Positions 25,786 through 29,844 of a DNA stretch of 64,000 nt are shown here, piece after piece. This stretch comes from Bombyx mori (Eukaryota > Arthropoda > Insecta > Lepidoptera > Bombycidae). The notes beneath the pieces were generated by a model. That model saw nothing but the letters and a program-made list of their open reading frames with translations. It was not told where the DNA came from and made no database searches. Each line of letters opens with the position of its first letter. The stretch's first letter is position 1. The position numbers were made by a program, and so were the translations under genes. Location of the stretch: contig NC_085124.1 of NCBI RefSeq assembly GCF_030269925.1, positions 5,952,001 through 6,016,000 on the forward strand, written 5' to 3'.

Positions 25786-28700
25786 TTGTCGAACGCTTTT
25801 GCGACGTCGAAGAAGAGAGCTCCCGTGTATAACGGTTTTGGTCGATTAAGCCCCACAAGAATGTGCTCCGTGAGGCGGTGCACCTGTTGAACGCATGAGT
25901 GATTTGTACGGAATTTCAAACTTGTACGCGTGACCGCTTAGCGACATAAATAGGCAGGATTGTGGTAGCTACCGGCGCGAACTTAGAATACTCCCCCTAT
26001 ATACTTAAGTGAGTAAAAGTATTATGTAAAAATCATATGGTATTTGTTTTGAATCAACTTCTCTTATGTTACGTCATTATTTCCAGGGCTTCGTAATGGA
26101 GACTTTCAAAAGTGGCTATTTTAAGTTGCATCTAAATAATAATATGATTGTGGATGGCATAACGTGTCTAAGCAGCAAACCGTATTCGATAGAAAAATTC
26201 AAAAACATATTTGGTTTATCTGCTGTTGTTTTGAATAATGTTCATGTGAGGTTCACTGTAAGTAAGCTAAACTTTTTAATAATTAATATCATATAAGGGT
26301 AGGACTTGTTTATTTGAAACTTTTGCTAATAAAAAAATATCTTTTTTTTAAATACACAGTCCTTGGGACTGCGCCTTTTCGGACTAGAGCCACTGAAGAT
26401 TTTTATCTTTTGGTTTTGGGCTAAAGTACTACTCTGCATTATACGGTCCAGCATTTGGGTTCCGGGTGAAGTAGATAGGTGCGGTCAACAATACACCCAG
26501 AAACGTAGCACCTGGGCATTCCAACGACCGGTCATTGGTCTTGTCGAACTCGTCGAATGCGACGAAGGGTTCACGTGGAACTCAATCCACAGACACAACC
26601 CATTGCGTTTCTCACCAGATCTTCTCAATGAGTCGCTGTTCCGATCCGCTGGCGTATTCAACGAAGCAGTACTGTTGCTAGTGCAGATGTTAGCAGAGTC
26701 TCTCACTCTGAGCCCACGTGAGCTCGCTTATCAGCCCTGTGTAACCAGGATAGCTTCTAGAGTGGCCGCTGCCCATAGACCTCTCATATTGAATGCCGCT
26801 GCCCGTGATATGATGATCGTAATCGTGGAATGCATCAGACGAGTACCCCTGTCGGGTTACAACAAAAGCTCGCACACGAATGATCTATAGGTCGGCCGTC
26901 TGGTGTAGTGGTAAGTGACATGGTCACTACACAAGGGGGTCGCGGGTTCGAACCCTGCCAAGGGAAGATATTTGTATGATAAATATAAAATGTCTTTTCC
27001 AGTGATATGGATGTATATTAAATATATGTATGTGTATAATAAAAAATCTTACATTTATTTCCGTTATCTGGTACCTGTAACACAAGTTCTTTATGAACTT
27101 AGCACAGGACCAGTTATCGTGGCGTGATTGTTAGTAAATATATTTTTGAAGTTATACTTCTTTAGGCGCGTTATGAAAAATTGATGAGAGTGAAATTTTA
27201 CGATGCACGCGCACCGTGACACAAAATTAACAGAAATGAAGTTGCCCAATAAATCGGTCATTACAATACGACCGACGTAACTTGGCGAGTCTGAATATAG
27301 CCGCAGGTGAACTTTCCGAACCGTACCGAGAATTACCGAATTTATACGATGTCAAGAAAAGGGATGTCCAATATGCGTGTTTGAGCATGTTGTTTAATCG
27401 ATTTTTTTTCAAATTGATTAAAATTTAAATAAAAAAATTGAAATAAATTAAATAAAAATAAAGTATAACTTCTTACGTGCGTACATAAGTACACGTACCC
27501 TTTTTTTTATAGGTTGGTTGTTCGATTAACAAATTAGTGGTAATTACTAGGTCTTCGGTATGATGTAGGAGAATAAAAATATAAGGAAAATAATTAAGAT
27601 TATAAAACACGATAGCGTAATACTAAAAAATATTTCTGTTATTGCGAGATACGGTTCGAACGTACAACTCGATGATAATAATTAGTGTCCATTGTGTAAT
27701 TTAACGATGTAACCATGACAATGTGATTTTCGTTCAGACGAAGAAGATTGACAATTTCTACGAATACTTCAGTTCGCCGTGGGCGTACTTTTTGTATCAT
27801 CAACAGACTGACGAGTTATTCGCTATGGTCAAAGAACTCTTGCCGAAGGTACTTCACGTTGTTGATTAAGTTTATTTATTATTCGCTTTACTGGTGCCTA
27901 TGGACATCATGACTTATCGCCATCTTAAGACGTGAGGTCGAAGTCTTAAATCTACTGTCTGAACTGCATAATTATGAGTGATTTTTCGAATATACATTAA
28001 TCAGTGTTAAACATCGGACGCACGTTTTAAATGTCAGTTTTTTTTAAGGGACTTTATGACCTGGTAACTAAGACCTTTAGGTCATGTCTTTAATATTTTA
28101 TATTCTTAGAATAAATATAAAAATAAATATGTATGTACAAAAAATGTACGAAAAAAAATATTGTTAAACTTACTTTTCGTGATAGAAATGAATGAATTGT
28201 AATGATGAAGTCATCGTGGCCTAAAGGATAAGACGTCCGGTGCATTCGTATCTAGCCATGCACCGGTGGTTGAATCACGCCGGCGGGTACCAATTTTTCT
28301 AATGAAATACGTACCTACTTAACAAATGTTCACGATTGACTTCCATGGTGCAGGAATAACATCGTGTAGTAAAAAACCCGCAAAATTAATTCATAATTTT
28401 TTTATTATTATTATTAATAAATTATTAATCTACGTAATAACTGGTGGCAGGACGTCTTGTGAGTCCGCACGGGTAGATACCACCACACTGCCTATTTCTG
28501 CCGTGAAGTAGTAATACTTTTCGGTTTGAAGGGTGGGGCAGCCGTTGTAACTACATATTGACATATTGACTATATTGACCTTCGAACTCATATTTCAGGG
28601 TGGGTGGCGGCATTTACGTTGTAAATGTCTATGGGCTCCAGTAACAAATTAACACCAGGTAGGCTGTGAGCTCTTCCATCAACCTACGCCATAAAAACAA

Positions 28701-29638
28701 AAAAAAACAAATTTAAACAAAAAAAACTAGTTTTACATGCCATTTCATGTTATCAAATCGAATTTGTAATTATTATTCAAAAAATATTAATTTTTAATTA
28801 GGGCCAAAGTAGCGGTGAAACGGTGATGGAGGCACTATATGGTATGGGACAGAGAATTTATGATGACCAGGTAAATCATCTCGAGTATAATTAAATAAAT
28901 ACTGTAAATCAGTATTCCGATTAACGTGGTATGGACATGTGATGCGTAGAAAGGAGATGCATGTGACTAGGAAATGTATGGAAATGGTAGTGCAAAGTAG
29001 AGGGGGAAGAGATCGACCGAAGAAGACAAGGATGGAGTGTGTGAATGACGATATGAGAGAGAGAGAGAGGAGTGTGTGTATTGAGATGACGGTTGATAGA
29101 AGAGAATGGATTAGAAAAATTCGCTGTGCCGACCCTACCTAGTGGGATAAGGTGGAGACAAAGAAGAGTTGTTCAAGCATTTAGATTATACTTGCGGTTC
29201 GTCTTTGATCAGCTTATTCGAAGAGTTTGGGTGGTCACTAGTCTGAAAAGGATATTCCCTAATCATTTTTAAACGAGTGTATTATAACCGAGGACGCCTC
29301 AAGGCATTTGGGAATACCGCGTCTTCTATCAGAAATCATTGAGAAACTTGTGTTAGAAAAGGCAGTAAAAGATGTTAAAATCAGATTTTTATATTATTAA
29401 TTCGTACTTTACCTAGGAACGAAAAGCAATTAACGAGATCCGCACCGAGTTCACAAAATCCCATCACATTGAAGTGATCACCGATTACGTCATAGAATGG
29501 CTTTCGGAGAATGAAGTATTACTACCGATGTATATACAAACTTCTGAGGTGGTAGACTATCGGCACGATATAGGCAGGAACCCGGCTTTCAAGAAAAAGA
29601 AAAGATCAATGAAGAAGCTGCTTTCTGCTGTATTCTAG
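392..29638 (+). CDS. CFAP61: Cilia- and flagella-associated protein 61, C-terminal about 860 residues (5' partial)
   Basis: Sixteen exons with AG/GT borders join in phase: 392-568, 8160-8385, 8676-8785, 9500-9628, 10713-10907, 11756-11884, 13514-13683, 14059-14222, 15253-15451, 15553-15722, 15973-16112, 17967-18177, 26087-26257, 27738-27848, 28802-28870, 29417-29638 (TAG stop). Family landmarks occur in the known order: an acetyltransferase-like segment (VVGVAILE), a dinucleotide-binding-like stretch TRIVVVGASKTAMSFLNSL, IHYDYLFLMFGKQFQ, SSKIIVYGAKIQTY, NIYAAGPATAYCRKYY and LPGGLQYLEV, ending near LLPMY as in animal CFAP61. The family acts in the axoneme in the calmodulin/radial-spoke complex, which in insects means mainly sperm flagella. 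Vertebrate CFAP61 is about 1,240 residues, so the first third is upstream of the window. Introns hold almost all the transposons; the first visible one is 7.6 kb because it contains LINE copy A. A poly(A) signal AATAAA lies near 29739. Homology is from recognition, not a search. Confidence 0.9.
569..1139. other. Intronic sequence, no gene seen
   Basis: This is the start of the CFAP61 intron bounded by 568 and 8160. It is AT-rich apart from a GC-richer patch at about 720-850. Around 965-1120 a short stretch beginning ATGCCAGGACC reads for about 30 codons and then breaks; it may be a decayed transposon leader, but I cannot name it. Confidence 0.5.
1140..1284 (-). repeat. 3' tail of an older LINE, left part (split by LINE copy A)
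   Basis: On the minus strand this reads an ACCGGT-containing segment, an AT-rich tail and then a (TTGAA)-type repeat (about 1164-1190 on plus), a form common at the ends of lepidopteran LINEs. It continues across LINE copy A at 6483-6520: removing copy A and one TSD rejoins a module with the same two-stem layout as the Jockey 3' UTR. Confidence 0.6.
1285..1294. repeat. Target-site duplication of copy A (left)
   Basis: AGCCACAGTC next to the poly(T); the matching copy is at 6473-6482. Confidence 0.9.
1552..4434 (-). CDS. ORF2 of LINE copy A: endonuclease-reverse transcriptase (960 aa)
   Basis: ORF2 nicks the target and primes reverse transcription. N-terminal apurinic-like endonuclease, about residues 10-230: FLVQETLL (catalytic Glu), ILAGDLNCKHIRW and DSDHRPVVM. 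Reverse transcriptase, about 480-760: SYRPISLLMSLGKLYERLL, ALFFDVAKAFDKVWH, AGVPQGSVLSPLLFSL and the catalytic box LALFADDTTVYY. A basic C-terminus rich in Arg follows. Length and domain order fit the Jockey clade, and there is no RNase H domain. The ATG lies 3 nt after the ORF1 stop. The frame is uninterrupted, so it may be functional. Confidence 0.93.
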   Translation of the reverse strand: MAYISRIKPLSVTIGFLNAYGLANQRDQVSDFLRDHQIDIFLVQETLLKPARRDPKIANYNMVRNDRLSARGGGTVIYYRRALHCVPLDPPALANIEASVCRISLTGHAPIVIASVYLPPDKIVLSSDIEALLGMGSSVILAGDLNCKHIRWNSHTTTPNGRRLDALVDDLAFDIVAPLTPTHYPLNIAHRPDILDIALLKNVTLRLHSIEVVSELDSDHRPVVMKLGRAPDSVPVTRTVVDWHTLGISLAESDPPSLPFSPDSIPSPQDTAEAIDIVTSHITSTLDRSSKQVVAEDFLHRFKLPDDIRELLRAKNASIRAYDRYPTAENRIRMRALQRDVKSRITEVRDARWSDFLEGLAPSQRSYYRLARTLKSDTVVTMPPLVGPSGRLAAFDDDEKAELLADTLQTQCTPSTQSVDPVHVELVDSEVERRASLPPSDALPPVTPMEVKDLIKDLRPRKAPGSDGISNRVIKLLPVQLIVMLASIFNAAMANCIFPAVWKEADVIGIHKPGKPKNHPTSYRPISLLMSLGKLYERLLYKRLRDFVSSKGILIDEQFGFRTNHSCVQQVHRLTEHILVGLNRPKPLYTGALFFDVAKAFDKVWHNGLIFKLFNMGVPDSLVLIIRDFLSNRSFRYRVEGTRSSPRPLTAGVPQGSVLSPLLFSLFVNDIPRSPPTHLALFADDTTVYYSSRNKSLIAKKLQSAALALGQWFRKWRIDINPAKSTAVLFQRGSSTRISSRIRRRNLTPPITLFRQPIPWARKVKYLGVTLDASMTFRPHIKSVRDRAAFILGRLYPMICKRSKMSLRNKVTLYKTCIRPVMTYASVVFAHAARTHIDTLQSLQSRFCRLAVGAPWFVRNVDLHDDLGLESIRKYMKSASERYFDKAMRHDNRLIVAAADYSPNPDHAGASHRRRPRHVLTDPSDPITFALDAFSSNTRGRLRDPGNRTRRTRQRGRRAT
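4438..6066 (-). CDS. ORF1 of LINE copy A: Gag-like nucleic-acid-binding protein (542 aa)
   Basis: ORF1 proteins of Jockey-clade LINEs package the RNA. The first half is low-complexity Ala/Pro/Ser with an acidic SDSDSDMEVD patch. The middle has an RRM-like segment (ELRVVIRGIPKEL). Near residues 342-401 are three zinc knuckles: CHNC...H...C, CVKC...H...C and CVLC...H...C. The open frame reaches back to a GTG at 6111, but the first ATG is at 6066, giving MDAVFAEFLRLRHP, which I take as the start. It appears identical in protein sequence to copy D. Confidence 0.9.
   Translation of the reverse strand: MDAVFAEFLRLRHPQLASEFLAFKANHTASPLEDSAALAAPASPVPACRASALSTAASVVPAAPVSPILARKAAASSAVTIVSAERSSAASVAPSKTPTLARRSPAPASSCSDSDSDMEVDLAPASSTDGFTLVQKGKKRAAESRAPAAAKISKAVNASRPRPQTPVAPPARATPSPRPVAQNKTQTPPPVILQEKAAWDRVCLALKAKNINFTNARNLANGIQIKVQTPDDHRALSSYLRKERISFHTYTLQEERELRVVIRGIPKELDVELVKADLLEQGLPVNSVHRMHTGRGREPYNMVLVALQPTPEGKKIFNTQTVCRLSGIAVEAPHKKGTPSQCHNCQLYGHSSRNCHARPRCVKCLGDHATALCARDQKTATEPPSCVLCRTQGHPANYRGCPRAPKINRRVARQNRLRASGPDIKASAPSASQAKPAFVPAAVPSVSAWAKPLPYTNTATTPSSAIRPAPATRPSPATCPPTASDNLALAIDFFQSINFERVNALGDAIRAASTAQHFIAVVQEYADVYASLNTYVLPSLRR
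6483..6520 (-). repeat. 3' tail of the older LINE, right part
   Basis: The minus strand reads GCCCGCTGAG, then a loop with GCCGGTTC, then CTTCTCAGG. Its downstream partner GAACCGGT is at 1270-1277 on the other side of copy A. Together they form the two-stem module described in the findings. Confidence 0.6.
6521..7605 (-). mobile_element. Second Jockey-like LINE, 5'-truncated
   Basis: The 3' portion of a non-LTR element of a different family from copies A-D. Its coding part stops at 6669 on minus and is followed by an AT-rich 3' UTR and an A-rich tail (T-rich on plus at 6520-6535 and 6550-6562). It is cut off upstream at the RT motif B region. It lies in the first CFAP61 intron. Confidence 0.75.
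6669..7601 (-). pseudogene. Reverse transcriptase C-terminal fragment (310 aa), Jockey-like
   Basis: The fragment opens at GVPQGSILGPFLFLVYINDL (RT box B), then VVLFADDTSLL (catalytic box), STVFLGITVDSRLQWGPH, and the C-terminal SVMSYGILLWGNA and VLP-type region ending DGTTWE. It lacks the endonuclease and the first RT motifs, so it cannot be autonomous, although this stretch is open. The nearest relatives I know of are the 'mobile element jockey' polymerases abundant in moths. Confidence 0.8.
7606..8159. other. Intronic sequence, nothing recognised
   Basis: AT-rich remainder of the CFAP61 intron, ending in the acceptor TTTTTAG|G at 8159. No repeat family recognised. Confidence 0.5.
9924..10131 (-). 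mobile_element. Bm1: Bm1 SINE fragment
   Basis: Reverse orientation: T-run, TTGCTTAGATG, ACGAGCTCACAGCCCACCTG and CGCATTACTGCTTCACGGC. The tRNA-like head is absent. Intronic in CFAP61. Confidence 0.9.
10298..10560 (+). mobile_element. Short LINE-tail retroelement with TSD and poly(A)
   Basis: A 263-bp insertion beginning CCCGGTCACCG and ending in an interrupted poly(A) (10535-10560). It is flanked by GTAAGCCAA at 10289-10297 and 10561-10569. It contains the CCCACTGAG/CTCAGTGGG and GCCGGATC/GATCCGGT arms (10356-10407) found in the Jockey 3' UTR, but the rest has diverged. It is either a 5'-truncated LINE or a SINE using a LINE tail. Confidence 0.75.
11123..11279 (-). mobile_element. Bm1: Bm1 SINE fragment
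   Basis: Reverse Bm1 3' half: TTAGATGGGTGGACGAGCTC through GGCTGCCCCACCCTTCG, truncated after that. Intronic in CFAP61. Confidence 0.88.
11478..11700 (-). mobile_element. Lep1-like non-autonomous Helitron
   Basis: On the minus strand it begins TCTATACTTAATATTATAAAG, has a GTTTGTTTGTTTG run and the segment TCCGAAACTACTGGACCGA, and ends in a GC-rich hairpin region followed by CTAG. It sits between A and T, the Helitron target. These ends match the lepidopteran Lep1 group as I know it. No coding sequence. Confidence 0.75.
12208..12274 (-). mobile_element. Bm1: Bm1 SINE, left part, split by an RTE-like LINE
   Basis: The reverse Bm1 end TTGCTTATACCGGTGGACGA up to GGAGCCCACAGAC, where the LINE enters. 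The Bm1 sequence resumes at 13197. Confidence 0.85.
12275..13196 (-). mobile_element. RTE-like LINE fragment inserted in Bm1
   Basis: A 5'-truncated non-LTR element flanked by the 13-bp TSD GGAGCCCACAGAC (12262-12274 and 13197-13209). The minus-strand 3' end is a short A-rich tail of the type GAATAAGAAAAAGAAG. The same 3' end recurs at 30497-30765. Confidence 0.85.
12316..13195 (-). pseudogene. RTE-like reverse transcriptase C-terminal fragment
   Basis: Reads the catalytic box NLRYADDTTLLAS, then LDFGLAINRDKTKMM, NSYVYLGSTITNAGG, the thumb-like LVFPIFLYGAETWTL, and the C-terminal RSRGRSPTRWTDLIK, stopping at DPTDA. About 290 codons are element-derived; the open frame beyond 13196 belongs to Bm1. 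The endonuclease and early RT motifs are missing. Confidence 0.82.
13197..13390 (-). mobile_element. Bm1: Bm1 SINE, right part
   Basis: Continuation of the Bm1 copy at 12208, from the second TSD through GAAACGCATTATTGATTCATG to TACCCGTGCGGACTC. Somewhat diverged. Confidence 0.8.
14432..14761. repeat. Fold-back repeat, about 50-bp inverted arms
   Basis: The arm at about 14432-14480 (core TTTAAAAAAACTAACAAAAT) returns in reverse complement at 14712-14761 with few changes, around an unrelated AT-rich centre. No TSD identified. Intronic in CFAP61; it resembles a MITE or fold-back element. Confidence 0.6.
14988..15113 (+). repeat. Tandem duplication, two units of about 62 bp
   Basis: ATACGATTTGGTTGTGATGA begins a unit at 14988; a diverged second unit begins at about 15050 and ends in the same TTTGTTCGGTCTCT. 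Intronic. Confidence 0.75.
16927..17176 (+). mobile_element. Bm1: Bm1 SINE (body, no head), inserted in a mariner remnant
   Basis: ACTGGTGGTAAGATCTC through GGTGGGCTGTGAGATCG and an A-rich tail. It replaces or interrupts the C-terminal coding end of the transposase to its right. Confidence 0.9.
17177..17880 (-). pseudogene. Tc1/mariner-type transposase remnant
   Basis: Minus-strand start MEWTLKEDRVAVIALH at 17877 opens a DNA-binding HTH pair (ILKNLNITKRFVYRTIKRYN; later GLSRTTVKRVLNED). One missing base after NED shifts the frame; reading resumes as RLNARLMDLRLKRCRALL with the first catalytic Asp in ILFSDEKIFTVEE, then LMVWLGVSYWGLTEV. Coding stops near NLVEP, before the other catalytic acids, where a Bm1 copy begins. 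It is a dead DNA transposon. I could not find clear terminal inverted repeats, so its outer limits are uncertain. Confidence 0.82.
18310..18776. mobile_element. hAT-type MITE with ATCGAT-rich ends
   Basis: 467 bp bounded by 8-bp TSDs CTTCAGTG (18302-18309, 18777-18784). Termini are TAGGGATGGTCGATA and CAGGGATGATCGATA (reverse complement of the right end). Subterminal ATCGAT motifs cluster at both ends. No transposase frame. Confidence 0.8.
18785..19289. other. Intronic sequence with possible decayed Bm1
   Basis: 18838-19060 has weak similarity to a reversed Bm1 (AGCTCACGG, TTAAATGGTTACTG). The remainder is AT-rich and unrecognised. Confidence 0.4.
19549..20632 (-). pseudogene. ORF2 fragment of copy B (RT C-terminal part)
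   Basis: Reads from KVWHNGLIFKLFNMGVPD through AGVPQGSVLSPLLF and LALFADDTTVYY to the Arg-rich C-terminus, uninterrupted. Upstream ORF2 codons as far as FRTNHSC are at 25795-25914 beyond copy C. The open frame continuing to 20655 past the junction is fortuitous. Confidence 0.88.
20621..20632. repeat. Target-site duplication of copy C (left)
   Basis: ACTTTGTCGAAC; the second copy is at 25783-25794 directly after copy C's poly(A). The duplicated bases belong to ORF2 of copy B. Confidence 0.93.
20963..22591 (+). CDS. ORF1 of LINE copy C (542 aa)
   Basis: Same Gag-like protein as in copies A and D: Ala/Pro/Ser-rich N-terminal half, RRM-like centre (ELRVVIRGIPKEL) and three CCHC knuckles near residues 342-401. 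The first in-frame ATG is at 20963. It differs from copies A and D at a few residues (EYRAP for ESRAP, RPTP for RPAP, ASEN for ASDN). The frame is open. Confidence 0.9.
   Translation: MDAVFAEFLRLRHPQLASEFLAFKANHTASPLEDSAALAAPASPVPACRASALSTAASVVPAAPVSPILARKAAASSAVTIVSAERSSAASVAPSKTPTLARRSPAPASSCSDSDSDMEVDLAPASSTDGFTLVQKGKKRAAEYRAPAAAKISKAVNASRPRPQTPVAPPARATPSPRPVAQNKTQTPPPVILQEKAAWDRVCLALKAKNINFTNARNLANGIQIKVQTPDDHRALSSYLRKERISFHTYTLQEERELRVVIRGIPKELDVELVKADLLEQGLPVNSVHRMHTGRGREPYNMVLVALQPTPEGKKIFNTQTVCRLSGIAVEAPHKKGTPSQCHNCQLYGHSSRNCHARPRCVKCLGDHATALCARDQKTATEPPSCVLCRTQGHPANYRGCPRAPKINRRVARQNRLRASGPDIKASAPSASQAKPAFVPAAVPSVSAWAKPLPYTNTATTPSSAIRPTPATRPSPATCPPTASENLALAIDFFQSINFERVNALGDAIRAASTAQHFIAVVQEYADVYASLNTYVLPSLRR
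22595..25477 (+). pseudogene. ORF2 of LINE copy C with a single premature stop
   Basis: Starts with ATG 3 nt after the ORF1 stop and is open through endonuclease motifs and RT boxes up to LSNRSF. There a TGA at 24500-24502 stands where copies A and D have CGA (Arg), a C-to-T change in a CpG. Downstream the original frame is open to 25477 and includes LALFADDTTVYY. Other differences include GSDCIS for GSDGIS and NMSVPD for NMGVPD. The stop falls before the catalytic Asp pair, so the product should be inactive. Confidence 0.92.
25490..25541 (+). promoter_or_regulatory. 3' UTR two-stem (pseudoknot-like) module, copy C
   Basis: CCCGCTGAG pairs with CTCAGCGGG, and GCCGGATC in the loop pairs with GATCCGGT downstream. 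By analogy with other LINEs it may be the 3' recognition element of the RT; that is inference. Confidence 0.55.
25795..25914 (-). mobile_element. Jockey-clade LINE copy B, 5' part beyond copy C
   Basis: Minus-strand ORF2 codons from FRTNHSCVQQVHRL to VAKAFDKV, continuing into 20632 when copy C and one TSD are removed. It ends where the copy was truncated on insertion. Confidence 0.9.
26360..26890 (+). repeat. Diverged LINE-tail-type repeat
   Basis: A repeat-like stretch in a CFAP61 intron. At 26599-26650 it carries the two-stem module in altered form (CCCATTGCG/CTCAATGAG, CCAGATC/GATCCG), preceded by GTCGAACTCGTCGAATGCGACG as in the 10298 and 37700 elements. The 175-codon open frame across it matches nothing I know and is probably accidental. 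Confidence 0.6.
26893..27125 (+). mobile_element. tRNA-derived SINE with a LINE-like 3' end (not Bm1)
   Basis: A polymerase III A box TGGTGTAGTGG (26901-26911) and B box GGTTCGAACCC (26945-26955) are correctly spaced. The tail (CTGGTACCTGTAACACAAG ... CTTAGCACAGG) resembles lepidopteran RTE-type LINE ends. It is not a functional tRNA gene: a normal cloverleaf with acceptor stem is not evident. Confidence 0.7.
28207..28693 (+). mobile_element. Bm1: Bm1 SINE, near full length with tRNA-like head
   Basis: Head GTCATCGTGGCCTAAAGGA carries the A box TGGCCTAAAGGA (28217-28228) and a degenerate B box GGTTGAATCAC (28268-28278). The body and A-rich tail follow. It is the best reference copy in this window. 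Intronic in CFAP61. Confidence 0.93.
28912..29145 (+). pseudogene. LINE reverse-transcriptase C-terminal fragment
   Basis: Reads RWYGHVMRRKEMHVTRKCM, RGGRDRPKKTRMECVNDDM, WIRKIRCADPT and stop: the end of a widespread RT family, interrupted by a GAGAGA expansion. Only the last 70-odd codons remain. Intronic in CFAP61. Confidence 0.7.
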
Positions 29639-29844
29639 AACGTTCTAACGAAATTAAAATTTTGATTTAATTTTCAATTATGCTGTTATTTTTATGAGCG
29701 TAATGACTTGAAAGAATACTTTGAACTGTTTGACAAAATAAAACATGTGATGATACATAATCTCTTTGAATCAATATTGTCATAATATTGAAGTTTATTT
29801 ACGCATTTACCTAACACATTTTGTACATTGTATTCGATTTTAAG

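Noticed and set aside
25610..25919. Open frames with long Phe or Lys runs across the copy C poly(A)
   Set aside because: They are produced by translating the poly(A)/poly(T) tail joined to ORF2 codons of copy B.
26363..26890. 175-codon open frame
   Set aside because: It lies on a diverged LINE-tail-type repeat, matches no protein I know and crosses the structured RNA module; probably accidental.
26893..26965. Possible tRNA gene
   Set aside because: A and B boxes are present, but there is no convincing acceptor stem and it continues into a LINE-like tail; SINE head.
28413..28437. TTA-type microsatellite as a regulatory element
   Set aside because: Simple expansion within a Bm1 copy; nothing suggests function.
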